Assembly: GCA_031276035.1 (NCBI GenBank)
Contig: JAISNV010000028.1
Location: 181,222-245,221 of the forward strand
Direction of reading: 5' to 3'
Length of the DNA stretch: 64,000 nucleotides
Source of the DNA: Bacteroidales bacterium
GTDB lineage: Bacteria; Bacteroidota; Bacteroidia; Bacteroidales; BM520
Shown here in pieces: positions 19,588 to 29,037 of the stretch. The translations under genes were made by a program, and so were the position numbers. Position 1 is the stretch's first letter. The number at the start of each line of letters is the position of its first letter. The notes beneath the pieces were generated by a model, which saw only the letters and a list, made by a program, of their open reading frames with translations, had not been told where the DNA came from and ran no database searches.

Positions 19588-19621
19588 TACATTTTGTATA
19601 AAAGATAGCTACACTTTGTAT
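19588..19621. promoter_or_regulatory. paired 12-base direct repeats upstream of the large secreted protein
   Basis: TACATTTTGTAT (19588-19599) and TACACTTTGTAT (19610-19621) differ at one base and are spaced 22 bases start to start, about two helical turns. They end about 45 bases before the promoter core at 19667. This spacing is what one expects of a dimeric activator or repressor site, but no regulator can be named. Confidence 0.4.
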
Positions 19622-19666
19622 CAATAACAGAAACAGCATATTATTATATTTTTTATTACAAAACTA

Positions 19667-19674
19667 TACTTTTG
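19667..19674 (+). promoter_or_regulatory. promoter core (TACTTTTG) for the large secreted protein
   Basis: Exact TAnnTTTG match 51 bases before the ATG at 19726. No clear -33 TTTG is found at the expected distance. Confidence 0.5.
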
Positions 19675-19725
19675 CAAAATTTTTTGATTTTAACCAAATA
19701 ATAATACTAATAATTTAACAATTAA

Positions 19726-22700
19726 ATGATTATGAAGAAATCAAGCTTTACACGTTTACTTTTAGTTATCACAACTATTCTATTAATTTGCACTAATGCT
19801 TATGCTGCAAATTACAATGTATCATCAAGTAGTGCCGTCATTACTTCACCGGGTGCTCACACCATCACCGGTACAACCACTTCAAACACTATTGCTATTA
19901 ACAATTCCTCGGCAAATGCAGTTTACAACATAACATTAAATGGTGTTAATATAAATGCGACGACATGGAATAGTTCTTTTACTATTACAAATAGTGCATC
20001 AAGTGCTATGACTGTTAACCTTATTGTTGTTGGCAGTAATACTCTTATCGGCTACAATCACGGAGGAATTAAAACTGAAGCAGGAACAGTAAATATTGTA
20101 TTTACAACTACCGGCACAGGAACTCTAACAGTTGGATCACAATATTCCAGTACAGCTCCGCTTCAACAAGGTGGTGGAACACTAAATCCTTCTATAGGCG
20201 CCAATACTACTGCTACTGCAACTTTTGGCGGCACATCAATGACTGTTAGTGCAGCTTTTACCGCTGCAATGCAAGCAAGTAATTATGGGAAAAATCTTGT
20301 TCTCACACTAAATTCTCAAAATTTAAGTTCGGATGCCACTTTATCAAACTTAACAGTAAATTCAGGTACACTTACTCCCAGTTTCTCATCCAGTACATAT
20401 ACATATAATGTAACTGTAGGTTACAATGTAAGTTCAATTACAATCGGAGCAACTGCAAATAATGCGAATGCGACGGTTGCAGGCGCTGGAACTAAAACCA
20501 TATCTGTTGGTAACAACAGTTTTAATGTTATTGTAACTGCCCAAGATAATAGTTATACTCAAACTTATACGGTTAATGTTTACCGCAAATCGAACGACGC
20601 CACTTTATCAACGCTTACGGTAAGTGAAGGCGCATTAACACCTTCGTTTACACCCGCAACATTTACATATAATGTTACCGTAGGATATGATATAAGCTCG
20701 CTTACGATCGGAGCAACCGCAAATAATTCCAATGCGACGGTTGCCGGCGCTGGAACTAAAACCATATCTGTTGGCAACAACAGTTTTAATGTTATTGTAA
20801 CTGCCGAAGATAATAGTTATACTCAAACTTATACGGTTAATGTTCACCGCAAATCGAACGATGCTACCTTATCCAATATAGCTTTAAGTTCGGGTATGCT
20901 TTTGCCGAACTTTACTTCTAATAATTTTATATATAGCGTAGAAGTGGTTTATGATATAGAAGAGCTTACTATTGCTGCTACAACAAATCACGCTAACGCA
21001 ACAGTTTCAGGTGAAGGCATTAAAGTTTTGGCTATCGGCAACAATCTATTTTCACTTATAGTAACTGCGGAAGATAATAATTACACACATACTTATACGA
21101 TTTTTGTACGTCGTTTATTGAATGATGCTACTTTATCGGGAATAACCATCAACGAAGGCACACTTACACCGGTTTTCAATCCGAATACTTATGAATATAA
21201 CGTAACTGTAGATTCCAATATAACTTCCATTACAATCGGAGCAACTGCAAATGATAGCGGCGCATCGGTCGATGGTAACGGCACATATAATTTAGAGTAC
21301 GGTGAAAATATTATCTATATTGTAGTAACCGCCGAAGACGGAACGGAATTAGTTTATGTTATCATTGTTTATCGCAAATCAAATGATGCTACTTTATCAA
21401 CTCTTACAGTTAGTCAAGGTGAATTAACTCCCACCTTTGATCCCAATACTTATGAATACGATGTAACGGTTGTTTATGATGTAGAAGAACTTGACATTTT
21501 AGCAACTGCAAGCCATATCAATGCAACAGTCACAGGAATTGGCTCTAAAACTTTATCGGTTGGGGATAACAGTTTTAATATTATAGTAGAAGCGGAACAT
21601 GATATCCATACTACAACTTATACTGTTAACGTACGTCGTCAATCCAACGATGCAACATTATCAGACATAACAGTAAATCCGGGTACTTTATCGCCAACTT
21701 TTTCACCAACAATATTAAATTATACAGTAGAGGTTCCTTACGAAACAATTTTTATTGATATAATAGGTACGACCAACCATACAAATGCTATGGTAACAAA
21801 TGCATCTCATTATCAATTATCTCTTGGAGAAAATGTGGTAACTTTGATGGTTACCTCCGAAGACGGTATTTCAACCGCAATATATACTATAACTGTAACA
21901 AGATTATTAAATAGTGATGCAAGTTTAAAGAGCATTTACATTAATAATGGCGTATTAGACCCTGCTTTCAACACACAAACATTCAGTTATACTGTTAATG
22001 TTCCGAATACTGTATCAAATATAACCGTCACGGGTTCATCAAACTGTCCGTACGCTACAGTTGCCGGCAATATTACCAACTCGTCTATTAATGTTGGAAG
22101 TAACATATTTACTATTACTGTTACTGCACAGGATGAAGCTACTGAGTTAACCTATACAGTTACGGTAATAAAAGCTGCTAGTACAAATGCAAATCTTCAA
22201 AGTTTAATAGTAAGCGAAGGTTCATTAGTACCGGGATTCAATGCTAATATTACCAACTACAGTATTAATCTGCCGAACGAGACTACAAGTATTTCAATTA
22301 CAGGAACAGCAAATTACTCAGGCGCTTCTGTTAACGGTAATGTTACTAACGCTCCACTGTCAGTTGGCCAAAATACATTTACAATACAAGTAACTGCTGA
22401 GGATGGTACAACAACAAAAAATTATACAATAAATGTTTATCGCAATCAAAATTCCGATGCAACTTTATCTGGTATAACAGTAAGTCAAGGTACATTAACT
22501 CCTACATTTAATTCTTCAACAACAAATTATTTGTTAAATGTACCCAATGAAATAAGCACTATTACCATTACAGGCACAGCTAATAACAGCAATGCTACGG
22601 TTGCCGGCAATGTTACTAACGCTCCTATTTCTGTTGGGAAAAATATATTTGTAATTACAGTAACAGCTGAAAACGGTATAAATACAAAGAACTATACCAT

Positions 22701-23466
22701 TGAGGTTGATCGTACTGCAAGCGCCGATGCAACTTTATCAAGTATAGTATTAAGTGAAGGCACATTAGCTCCTGCTTTTAGTCCTAATGTTACAACATAT
22801 ACGGTAAATCTTCCTAATTCCACAACAAACATCAGTATTACAGGCGCTTCTAATCATCCTGAAGCAATTGTTCAAGGTAATATTAATAATTTGCAATTAA
22901 TTGAAGGTTTAAATACTGTAACATTATTAATTATTGCGGAAAATCAATCAACAACACAAACCTATGTAATTAATATTTATCGTGAAGTAAGTCTATATTA
23001 TACAATTTACTCAAATGTGTTTAATGGCGTCGGCGGAATAATTAATCCCGAAGGCATTCAAACTTATATAATGGGGAGTGATATTACTTATACAATAACA
23101 CCGGATGACGGTTATTATATTTCAGAATTATTGATAAATAATATTAATGTAGATGTTACTGATAATTACACCTTTACTAATGTTGTTGAGAATCATTCTA
23201 TTGTAGTAAAATTCTTACCTGAGTTAGGAATAGAAGATATGAATGAGATTGAAATCAAAGTATATCCGAATCCAGCAACTAATTATGTAATTATCGAATC
23301 TAAGGAAATTATTAATAGTGTTGTAATTTTCAACTCAACCGGCAAAAAGATTTTTGAAAATAGAAATATCGTAATGAATTCAATAAGAATTGATATTAAT
23401 AATTATCCTACAGGGATCTATTATATAAATATTGACGGAGAAACTGAAAAGATGATTAAGAATTAA
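19726..23466 (+). CDS. large secreted protein with ten cadherin-like beta-sandwich repeats and a type IX sorting domain
   Basis: A 1246-residue exported protein. A signal peptide ends near residue 27 (NAYA). Residues ~28-200 are Thr/Asn/Ser-rich and beta-helix-like. From about residue 203 to 1086 there are ten repeats of ~88 residues, each opening with a form of DATLSxLTVSxGTLTPxF and ending with TYTVNVxR; this is the cadherin-like beta-sandwich (PF12733) pattern. A segment with GGIINPEG and ITPDDGYYISELLIN (about 1092-1164) resembles a divergent InlB B-repeat. The C terminus carries a type IX sorting domain starting KVYPNPATNYVIIES (about residue 1177). It is probably exported by the type IX system encoded at 9-15 kb. 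An adhesin or surface-layer role is inference. Start could also be the second Met two codons on. Confidence 0.9.
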   Translation: MIMKKSSFTRLLLVITTILLICTNAYAANYNVSSSSAVITSPGAHTITGTTTSNTIAINNSSANAVYNITLNGVNINATTWNSSFTITNSASSAMTVNLIVVGSNTLIGYNHGGIKTEAGTVNIVFTTTGTGTLTVGSQYSSTAPLQQGGGTLNPSIGANTTATATFGGTSMTVSAAFTAAMQASNYGKNLVLTLNSQNLSSDATLSNLTVNSGTLTPSFSSSTYTYNVTVGYNVSSITIGATANNANATVAGAGTKTISVGNNSFNVIVTAQDNSYTQTYTVNVYRKSNDATLSTLTVSEGALTPSFTPATFTYNVTVGYDISSLTIGATANNSNATVAGAGTKTISVGNNSFNVIVTAEDNSYTQTYTVNVHRKSNDATLSNIALSSGMLLPNFTSNNFIYSVEVVYDIEELTIAATTNHANATVSGEGIKVLAIGNNLFSLIVTAEDNNYTHTYTIFVRRLLNDATLSGITINEGTLTPVFNPNTYEYNVTVDSNITSITIGATANDSGASVDGNGTYNLEYGENIIYIVVTAEDGTELVYVIIVYRKSNDATLSTLTVSQGELTPTFDPNTYEYDVTVVYDVEELDILATASHINATVTGIGSKTLSVGDNSFNIIVEAEHDIHTTTYTVNVRRQSNDATLSDITVNPGTLSPTFSPTILNYTVEVPYETIFIDIIGTTNHTNAMVTNASHYQLSLGENVVTLMVTSEDGISTAIYTITVTRLLNSDASLKSIYINNGVLDPAFNTQTFSYTVNVPNTVSNITVTGSSNCPYATVAGNITNSSINVGSNIFTITVTAQDEATELTYTVTVIKAASTNANLQSLIVSEGSLVPGFNANITNYSINLPNETTSISITGTANYSGASVNGNVTNAPLSVGQNTFTIQVTAEDGTTTKNYTINVYRNQNSDATLSGITVSQGTLTPTFNSSTTNYLLNVPNEISTITITGTANNSNATVAGNVTNAPISVGKNIFVITVTAENGINTKNYTIEVDRTASADATLSSIVLSEGTLAPAFSPNVTTYTVNLPNSTTNISITGASNHPEAIVQGNINNLQLIEGLNTVTLLIIAENQSTTQTYVINIYREVSLYYTIYSNVFNGVGGIINPEGIQTYIMGSDITYTITPDDGYYISELLINNINVDVTDNYTFTNVVENHSIVVKFLPELGIEDMNEIEIKVYPNPATNYVIIESKEIINSVVIFNSTGKKIFENRNIVMNSIRIDINNYPTGIYYINIDGETEKMIKN
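20439..20870. repeat. recent in-gene duplication of one beta-sandwich unit
   Basis: Bases from about 20439 recur with an offset of 264 (88 codons). Over 20461-20607 compared with 20725-20871 I count nine differences in about 147 bases. The other repeats of this gene are much more diverged at the DNA level, so this pair arose recently or is kept alike by gene conversion. Confidence 0.85.
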
Positions 23467-23521
23467 TTAAACAGAAATAAATAAGGTAATATTTTTACAT
23501 CTTGCATAAAGATGTGCATTT

Positions 23522-23550
23522 AAAAGGCTGCCTTTCGGACAGCCTTTTTT
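23522..23550 (+). terminator. terminator of the large secreted protein gene
   Basis: AAAAGGCTG pairs with CAGCCTTTT around a short loop containing CCTTTCGGA, followed by a T run. It lies 56 bases after the stop codon. Confidence 0.85.
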
Positions 23551-23703
23551 GTTTATCTGATTTTTGTTAAACCGATATCGGCTTTACTAAAATGACGAAT
23601 TAGCTTTTCGATCCGTTTTTATCTTCTGGCCAAATATAAAACATTTAAAAAGCAATAACTAAACATTAGATAAATAATAAAATAACCGAAAATTACACAA
23701 AAT

Positions 23704-23733
23704 AAAAAGCGACCGTCTTTCGACAGTCGCTTT
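23704..23733. terminator. hairpin between convergent genes
   Basis: AAAGCGAC and GTCGCTTT pair, with an inner GTC-TTTC-GAC and one mismatch. A and T runs flank both sides, so it could act in either direction. Confidence 0.7.
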
Positions 23734-23745
23734 ATTAATTTACAT

Positions 23746-23781
23746 AAAAAAGCACCGCAATAAAAAACTACGGTGCTTTTT
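23746..23781 (-). terminator. terminator of dnaK
   Basis: AAAAAGCACCG (23746-23756) pairs perfectly with CGGTGCTTTTT (23771-23781) around an A-rich loop. It lies 17 bases after the dnaK stop and is symmetrical enough to work on both strands. Confidence 0.85.
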
Positions 23782-23798
23782 AAAAAACTAAAATTTAT

Positions 23799-25706
23799 TT
23801 ATTTCACTTCTTCGAAGTCAACATCTTGTACATCATCTGTATTGTTATCACCGGATGAGTAAGCTTGTCCTGCATCGTTAGCGCCAGCATCTTGTTGCTG
23901 ATTTTGTGATGCTTTATACATATCCTCACTTGCAGCGTGCCATGCATTATTTATTTTCTCCATAGCAGCATCAATTGCACTGAGGTTTTTGTTCTTATGA
24001 GCTTCTTTTAACTCTTCAAGAGCAGATTCAATCGGAGCCTTTTTATCAGCCGGTAATTTATCACCAAACTCTTTCAGTTGTTTTTCAGTTTGAAAAATCA
24101 TAGAATCGGCAGAGTTAATTTTATCTACTTCTTCTTTTTGCTTTTTATCAGCTTCGGCATTAGCTTCAGCTTCGGCTTTCATCTTTTTAATTTCGTCTTC
24201 AGACAAACCGGAAGAAGCTTCAATTCTAATGTTTTGTGATTTACCGGTACCTTTATCTTTAGCAGTAACATTAAGAATACCGTTGGCATCAATATCAAAT
24301 GATACTTCAATCTGAGGTATTCCTCTCGGAGCAGGAGCGATTCCGTCTAAATGGAATCTGCCTATACTTTTGTTTTGAGCTGCCATTGGTCTTTCGCCTT
24401 GGAGAACATGTATCTCTACAGCAGGTTGATTATCTGCAGCAGTAGAAAATGTTTCGGATTTTCTTGTAGGAATAGTAGTGTTTGCATCAATTAATCTTGT
24501 AAACACACCGCCTAAAGTTTCAATTCCGAGTGAAAGCGGAGTAACATCAAGAAGTAAAACATCGTTTACTTCACCTGTTAATACACCACCTTGAATAGCT
24601 GCACCGATTGCAACAACTTCATCAGGATTTACTCCTTTTGAAGGAGCTTTTCCGAAGAAATCTTCAACAACTTTCTGAATAGCAGGAATACGTGTAGAAC
24701 CACCGACTAAAATAACATCATTAATATCACTTGTTTTATATCCTGCATCTTGCAAAGCTTTTTTACAAGGTTCAATTGTTCTACGAATTAAATTATCAGC
24801 CAATTGTTCAAACTTAGCTCTTGTTAAAGTTTTAACTAAGTGTTTAGGAATACCGTCAACAGGCATTATATAAGGCAGATTAATTTCTGTTGAATTTGTA
24901 CTTGATAATTCTATCTTTGCTTTTTCCGCAGCTTCTTTCAACCTTTGCATAGCCATAGGATCTTTATGAAGATCTATACCTTCGTCTTTTTTAAATTCAT
25001 CCGCAAGCCAATCAATAATAACGTGATCAAAATCATCGCCACCGAGATGAGTATCGCCATTAGTAGATTTTACTTCAAATACACCGTCACCGAGTTCAAG
25101 TATAGAAATATCGAAAGTACCGCCACCAAGGTCGAATACTGCAATTTTTTCATCATTACTTTTTTTATCAAGACCATAAGCCAATGCGGCGGCAGTCGGT
25201 TCATTAATAATTCTACGGACTGTCAGACCTGCAATTTCGCCTGCTTCTTTAGTAGCCTGGCGTTGTGAATCGCTAAAATAAGCCGGGACTGTAATAACAG
25301 CTTCCGTAACTTCTTGGCCAAGATAATCTTCAGCAGTTTTTTTCATTTTTTGAAGAATCATTGCAGATATTTCTTGAGGTGTATATTTTCTATCATCAAT
25401 AACAATTCTCGGAGTATCATTATCTCCTTTTACAACTCCATACGGTAACCTTTTAATTTCTTTATCCAATTTACTAAAATTTTCACCCATTAAACGTTTA
25501 ATAGAATAAATAGTTTTCGTTGGATTAGTAATAGCCTGACGTTTTGCAGGGTCACCTACTTTTCTTTCACCGTTATCGGTAAAAGCAACAATAGAAGGGG
25601 TTGTGCGTTTTCCTTCTGAATTCGGAATGATAACAGGTTCATTACCTTCCATTACGGCAACACAAGAATTTGTTGTGCCTAAGTCAATACCAATAATTTT
25701 TCCCAT
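23799..25706 (-). CDS. dnaK: molecular chaperone DnaK (Hsp70)
   Basis: ATP-driven chaperone of 635 residues. The nucleotide-binding domain opens with [17 protein letters not shown] and carries [24 protein letters not shown] and [11 protein letters not shown]. The substrate-binding domain has [17 protein letters not shown] and the lid follows. The tail ends with an acidic [11 protein letters not shown] as in bacterial DnaK. No grpE or dnaJ lies next to it; it stands alone, 144 bases after a lipoprotein gene in the same orientation, with its own terminator. An inverted repeat shared in part with the hsp20 upstream region lies about 90 bases before the start, which suggests common heat-shock control. 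Confidence 0.98.
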   Translation of the reverse strand: MGKIIGIDLGTTNSCVAVMEGNEPVIIPNSEGKRTTPSIVAFTDNGERKVGDPAKRQAITNPTKTIYSIKRLMGENFSKLDKEIKRLPYGVVKGDNDTPRIVIDDRKYTPQEISAMILQKMKKTAEDYLGQEVTEAVITVPAYFSDSQRQATKEAGEIAGLTVRRIINEPTAAALAYGLDKKSNDEKIAVFDLGGGTFDISILELGDGVFEVKSTNGDTHLGGDDFDHVIIDWLADEFKKDEGIDLHKDPMAMQRLKEAAEKAKIELSSTNSTEINLPYIMPVDGIPKHLVKTLTRAKFEQLADNLIRRTIEPCKKALQDAGYKTSDINDVILVGGSTRIPAIQKVVEDFFGKAPSKGVNPDEVVAIGAAIQGGVLTGEVNDVLLLDVTPLSLGIETLGGVFTRLIDANTTIPTRKSETFSTAADNQPAVEIHVLQGERPMAAQNKSIGRFHLDGIAPAPRGIPQIEVSFDIDANGILNVTAKDKGTGKSQNIRIEASSGLSEDEIKKMKAEAEANAEADKKQKEEVDKINSADSMIFQTEKQLKEFGDKLPADKKAPIESALEELKEAHKNKNLSAIDAAMEKINNAWHAASEDMYKASQNQQQDAGANDAGQAYSSGDNNTDDVQDVDFEEVK

Positions 25707-25794
25707 AATATTATATTTTTAATTTATTATCTAATTTTAAATTTTACTATGGGAAAAACAACTATCGTGCCAGTACAAAAAATGTTAAACTTTC

Positions 25795-25820
25795 ATGACA
25801 AAACGACAGAATGTTGTCAT
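25795..25820 (-). promoter_or_regulatory. candidate heat-shock operator upstream of dnaK
   Basis: ATGACAA (25795-25801) and TTGTCAT (25814-25820) form a perfect 7-base inverted repeat with a 12-base spacer. Inside it, GACAAAACGACA (25797-25808) is identical to bases 58177-58188 upstream of hsp20. The element is 89 bases before the dnaK start. It is not the CIRCE sequence bound by HrcA. Confidence 0.55.
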
Positions 25821-25850
25821 GTTACAATAAATAGAAACAGAGGGGATTTA

Positions 25851-26912
25851 TTAGAATGTACTGAATTTCAGACCATCATATTCATATCCGTCGTAAAGAA
25901 CCGCTTTTGTAGCATCGCTAAAAACACACTGATACCGGTAAGCTATACGGGAGGTAATTAAGCCTAAGCCATTTTCTACATTTGTATAATTAGGAACGTC
26001 CTGATTTAATCCGGTTGACATATTCGCCATTGACAAATATTCATAGTAAGCCTTACCGGCGCTTTTAAAAATCAATGTAAAATAATCAAGGCGTCTTTTG
26101 TCCACAGCATCTTCTTGTGTTTGATCGGAATAAAGTACCGATCTCAACATCATGCTAAAGAATGATGCGCTTTGTATATCTTTTGTAATCCTTCCATTGG
26201 TCAGATTTTCATTTGCATTTGTTACCGAAAACAAATTATTCCAGGGTATAATTCGTCTTATAGTATCTCCATTTTTTAATAATTCCGAAATAATAATTTC
26301 AGCACTGACATTTGTATAATATCCATTAGTAATAGTATCCCATGTAATAGATTGCTTATGGTCTTTACTGCTTAAAAATGATACAGTTCCCGGATCACCG
26401 GATGTCGGGTTAAATACAGGAAGTCTTAAATTCATTGTTTCACTTACTAAAGGTATAGTAGCGCCAACTTCCTCACCGGAATTATTTAGTATTCTTACTT
26501 TATATGTATATGAATTTTTAGATGGATATGTAGTGTAAAGAGCATCTAATTCATTATATGTAACCGCTGCATATACAGTTTGATACGGGCTGTAGAAAAT
26601 ACCGCTGTCTTTATTGTCAATTTCTACCGGCTCAAAATCAAATATTTTTACTAATGTCCCATTATTATATTTTTCAAGCGTAACCGATATATTCTCATAT
26701 TCAGATGAATCTCTAATTCCGGCCAAAGTAAGAATATTGTCATTAGCTAAAAATGCTTTTGTTACTTTTATGTATGATATTGAATCGTTATGGTCTAAAA
26801 AAGTATAAACTACAGTTGTCTCTTCCCAATCAGTTGCTAAGTTTATTGAATTATCACATGAGGAGAAAAAAAGTAATAAGGTCAGAATTAGCACAATATT
26901 TATGTTTTTCAT
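25851..26912 (-). CDS. DUF4249-like lipoprotein
   Basis: A 353-residue lipoprotein of unknown function. The signal peptide ends in the lipobox LFFSSC (Cys19), so it should sit in the outer membrane. The mature part is beta-rich. Near the C terminus YTNVENGLGLITSR resembles a motif common in the DUF4249 group of Bacteroidota lipoproteins, often found with TonB-dependent receptors, but no such receptor is nearby. Family assignment is tentative. It has a good promoter of its own and is followed by dnaK 144 bases downstream. Confidence 0.7.
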   Translation of the reverse strand: MKNINIVLILTLLLFFSSCDNSINLATDWEETTVVYTFLDHNDSISYIKVTKAFLANDNILTLAGIRDSSEYENISVTLEKYNNGTLVKIFDFEPVEIDNKDSGIFYSPYQTVYAAVTYNELDALYTTYPSKNSYTYKVRILNNSGEEVGATIPLVSETMNLRLPVFNPTSGDPGTVSFLSSKDHKQSITWDTITNGYYTNVSAEIIISELLKNGDTIRRIIPWNNLFSVTNANENLTNGRITKDIQSASFFSMMLRSVLYSDQTQEDAVDKRRLDYFTLIFKSAGKAYYEYLSMANMSTGLNQDVPNYTNVENGLGLITSRIAYRYQCVFSDATKAVLYDGYEYDGLKFSTF

Positions 26913-26935
26913 CTTAAATGAATTTATATAACTTG

Positions 26936-26965
26936 CAAAGATAATATTTTAATTGAGAAATCAAA
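26936..26965 (-). promoter_or_regulatory. promoter (TTTG-N18-TATCTTTG) for the lipoprotein
   Basis: On the minus strand, TTTG at 26965-26962 and TATCTTTG at 26943-26936 match both boxes of the Bacteroidota consensus. The core lies 23 bases before the ATG. Confidence 0.65.
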
Positions 26966-27063
26966 AAATGTCATTTTGTTATTTGATAAATTAGACTTTG
27001 GAAATTAAAATAATAACTTAATCTATGAAACAGTTACATTAAAATGATTAAACATCTTTTATA

Positions 27064-27687
27064 TTATCTTATCCTTCTTTCAATATAATCATTAATATAT
27101 TCAGCTGTTTCTTGTATTCCAAGCAAAGAAGTATCTATCAGTAAATGATATGACTCCGCGGCACCCCATTTTTTGTCTGTAAATTTTGCATAATATGCCG
27201 ATCTGGATTTATCTCCTTTAGAAATAAGTTTTTCAACTTTCGACTCTTCGATATTTAGTTTTCCGGAAAGATTTTTAATACGGAATTCTTTAGGGGCAAA
27301 ACAAAAGATATTGATACATTCTGCCGTATCTCTTAAAATATAATCCGCACACCTTCCGATAAATATGGCATTACTATCTTCAGAAAGTTTTTTCATAACA
27401 TCGGAATGAATTTTGAAAAGATATTCTTCCGAAATTACGGTAGGCGTACTATTTATATTTATTGAACCGCTTGTTCCAGGGAAATAATCAAACAAAGGTG
27501 AAGTGATTATTGATCTTTTTTCATCATAAGCTTCAAACAATTCTTCCGAAAATCCGCTTTTGATAGCTGCCATTTTAATCAACTCATTATCATAAAAATT
27601 CCATTTCAATTTCGAAGCCAGAAGCTTTCCTATTTCATGGCCGCCCGAGCCAACGCTTCTTCCGATGTTTATTGCAAAATTTTTCAT
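27064..27687 (-). CDS. cytidylate kinase-like family protein
   Basis: A 207-residue P-loop protein of the cytidylate-kinase-like family (PF13189). The N-terminal INIGRSVGSGGHEIGKLLA is the family's modified Walker A with SGG instead of GKS/T. IFIGRCADYIL is the second conserved block. These proteins are common in anaerobes, and their phosphoryl acceptor is not established; a true cytidylate kinase would be longer and is expected elsewhere in the genome. It is divergent from the MATE exporter with overlapping promoter cores. Confidence 0.85.
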   Translation of the reverse strand: MKNFAINIGRSVGSGGHEIGKLLASKLKWNFYDNELIKMAAIKSGFSEELFEAYDEKRSIITSPLFDYFPGTSGSININSTPTVISEEYLFKIHSDVMKKLSEDSNAIFIGRCADYILRDTAECINIFCFAPKEFRIKNLSGKLNIEESKVEKLISKGDKSRSAYYAKFTDKKWGAAESYHLLIDTSLLGIQETAEYINDYIERRIR

Positions 27688-27712
27688 CTTGAGTCAATAT
27701 TAATAATCATTG

Positions 27713-27720
27713 CAAATATA
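27713..27720 (-). promoter_or_regulatory. promoter core (TATATTTG) for the cytidylate kinase-like gene
   Basis: Minus-strand TAnnTTTG match 25 bases before the ATG. It abuts the plus-strand core of the MATE gene at 27722-27729, so the two polymerase sites overlap and should exclude each other. Confidence 0.5.
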
Positions 27721-27721
27721 C

Positions 27722-27729
27722 TATTTTTG
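27722..27729 (+). promoter_or_regulatory. promoter core (TATTTTTG) for the MATE exporter
   Basis: TAnnTTTG match 18 bases before the TTG start at 27748, implying a leader of only about ten bases and excluding the longer upstream reading frame. Confidence 0.5.
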
Positions 27730-27747
27730 CAAAACGAAAAAAATATT

Positions 27748-29037
27748 TTGAATAAGAAAATTTTAAATCTTGCAATTCCCAATATCATTACTAATATAAC
27801 AGTTCCGTTATTAGGAATGGTTGATCTCGCTATTGTAGGGCATATAGGCGACGAAAAGCATATCGGAGCAATTGCTCTGGGAACAATGATTTTTAATTTA
27901 ATTTATTGGAATTTTGGTTTTTTAAGGATGGGTACAAGCGGATTCACCGCGCAAGCTTACGGAGCAAACGACACAAAAGAAGCTCTGAGAATTCTGGTTC
28001 GCGGGTGTGCCATTGCAATTGCTATCGCGTTTTTTCTGATATTATTACAATCGCCGATCGGTTGGTTATCCGGAAAATTAATTAAAGGTACGGAAGAAAC
28101 AATAAATTTAGCTCTAAGTTATTTTTATATTCGTATTTGGGCAGCTCCGGCAACACTCGGACTTTATGTTCTAAAAGGCTGGTTTATCGGAATGCAGAAT
28201 GCTAAATATCCGATGATTACTGCAATCACCTTAAATATTGTGAATATTGTCTTCAGTTTAATCTTTGCCGTGCATTTAAAAATGGGAATCAGAGGGGTTG
28301 CTATAGGAACGGTTTTGGCACAGTATAGCGGATTAATAATAGCAATAATTCTTTGGTTTAAGAAATACGGTGAATTAAAAAAAGATATCGATTTAAAATC
28401 CAGTTTAAACCTGAAAGCAATGAAAGCATTCTTTAAAGTGAATGGCGATATTTTCTTCAGAACTTTATGTTTAGTTGCGGTCTTTACTTTTATTCCCGCA
28501 ATCTCCGCATCTATGGGCGACAGGATTTTAGCGGTAAACACATTGCTTATGCAGCTTTTTACTCTTTTCTCTTATATAATGGACGGATTTGCATACGCCG
28601 GAGAAGCTTTGGTCGGAAAGTATGTCGGTGCAAAAGATAATACATCTTTGCAGAAATCTATAAGGTTGCTATTGCGATGGGGATTCATTATTACCGCAGC
28701 ATTTACGATTATTTATCTTTTCTGGGGAAGAAATATTTTATCGTTATTAACTAATAATAAAGATATTATTGATTCTGCTATGGAATATATTGTTTGGAGT
28801 TTATTGGTTCCTATTTGCGGATTTGCTGCTTTTTTATTCGATGGAATTTACATCGGAGCAACTGCATCCAAAACAATGAGAAATACTATGTATATTGCTA
28901 CGACTATATTTTTCGGATTATATTTTCTTTTAATCAATCCTTTAGGAAACAATGGTTTATGGATAGCATTTTTGTTTTATTTAGCTTTCAGAGGCGGATT
29001 GCTATGGATTATGTCAACAAAAAGAATTAAAGTTTAA
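27748..29037 (+). CDS. MATE family efflux transporter
   Basis: A 429-residue inner-membrane exporter with twelve predicted helices in two halves, driven in the family by Na+ or H+. The opening KKILNLAIPNIITNITVPLLGMVDLAIVGHIG is typical of the DinF/NorM type, in which LGMVDLAIVGH is the first conserved loop. TSGFTAQAYGA and, in the second half, YAGEALVGKYVGA are further family blocks. An open frame extends upstream to 27637 across the divergent gene, but the promoter core at 27722 and the place of the conserved start argue for TTG at 27748. The substrate is unknown. trmN6 follows at once. Confidence 0.9.
   Translation: MNKKILNLAIPNIITNITVPLLGMVDLAIVGHIGDEKHIGAIALGTMIFNLIYWNFGFLRMGTSGFTAQAYGANDTKEALRILVRGCAIAIAIAFFLILLQSPIGWLSGKLIKGTEETINLALSYFYIRIWAAPATLGLYVLKGWFIGMQNAKYPMITAITLNIVNIVFSLIFAVHLKMGIRGVAIGTVLAQYSGLIIAIILWFKKYGELKKDIDLKSSLNLKAMKAFFKVNGDIFFRTLCLVAVFTFIPAISASMGDRILAVNTLLMQLFTLFSYIMDGFAYAGEALVGKYVGAKDNTSLQKSIRLLLRWGFIITAAFTIIYLFWGRNILSLLTNNKDIIDSAMEYIVWSLLVPICGFAAFLFDGIYIGATASKTMRNTMYIATTIFFGLYFLLINPLGNNGLWIAFLFYLAFRGGLLWIMSTKRIKV

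Larger units (their letters stand above)
19342..19725. other. intergenic region between the aminotransferase and the large secreted protein
   Basis: About 384 bases, very AT-rich, between divergent genes. It holds the aminotransferase promoter core, four tandem heptads (19388-19415), two near-identical 12-base elements (19588-19599 and 19610-19621) and the promoter core of the large surface protein. No further gene was recognised. Confidence 0.7.
23467..23798. other. intergenic region between convergent genes, with three hairpins
   Basis: About 332 bases between the stop of the large secreted protein (+) and the stop of dnaK (-). It holds three terminator-like hairpins; the 150 bases between the first and second show no gene or repeat that I could recognise. 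Confidence 0.7.
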
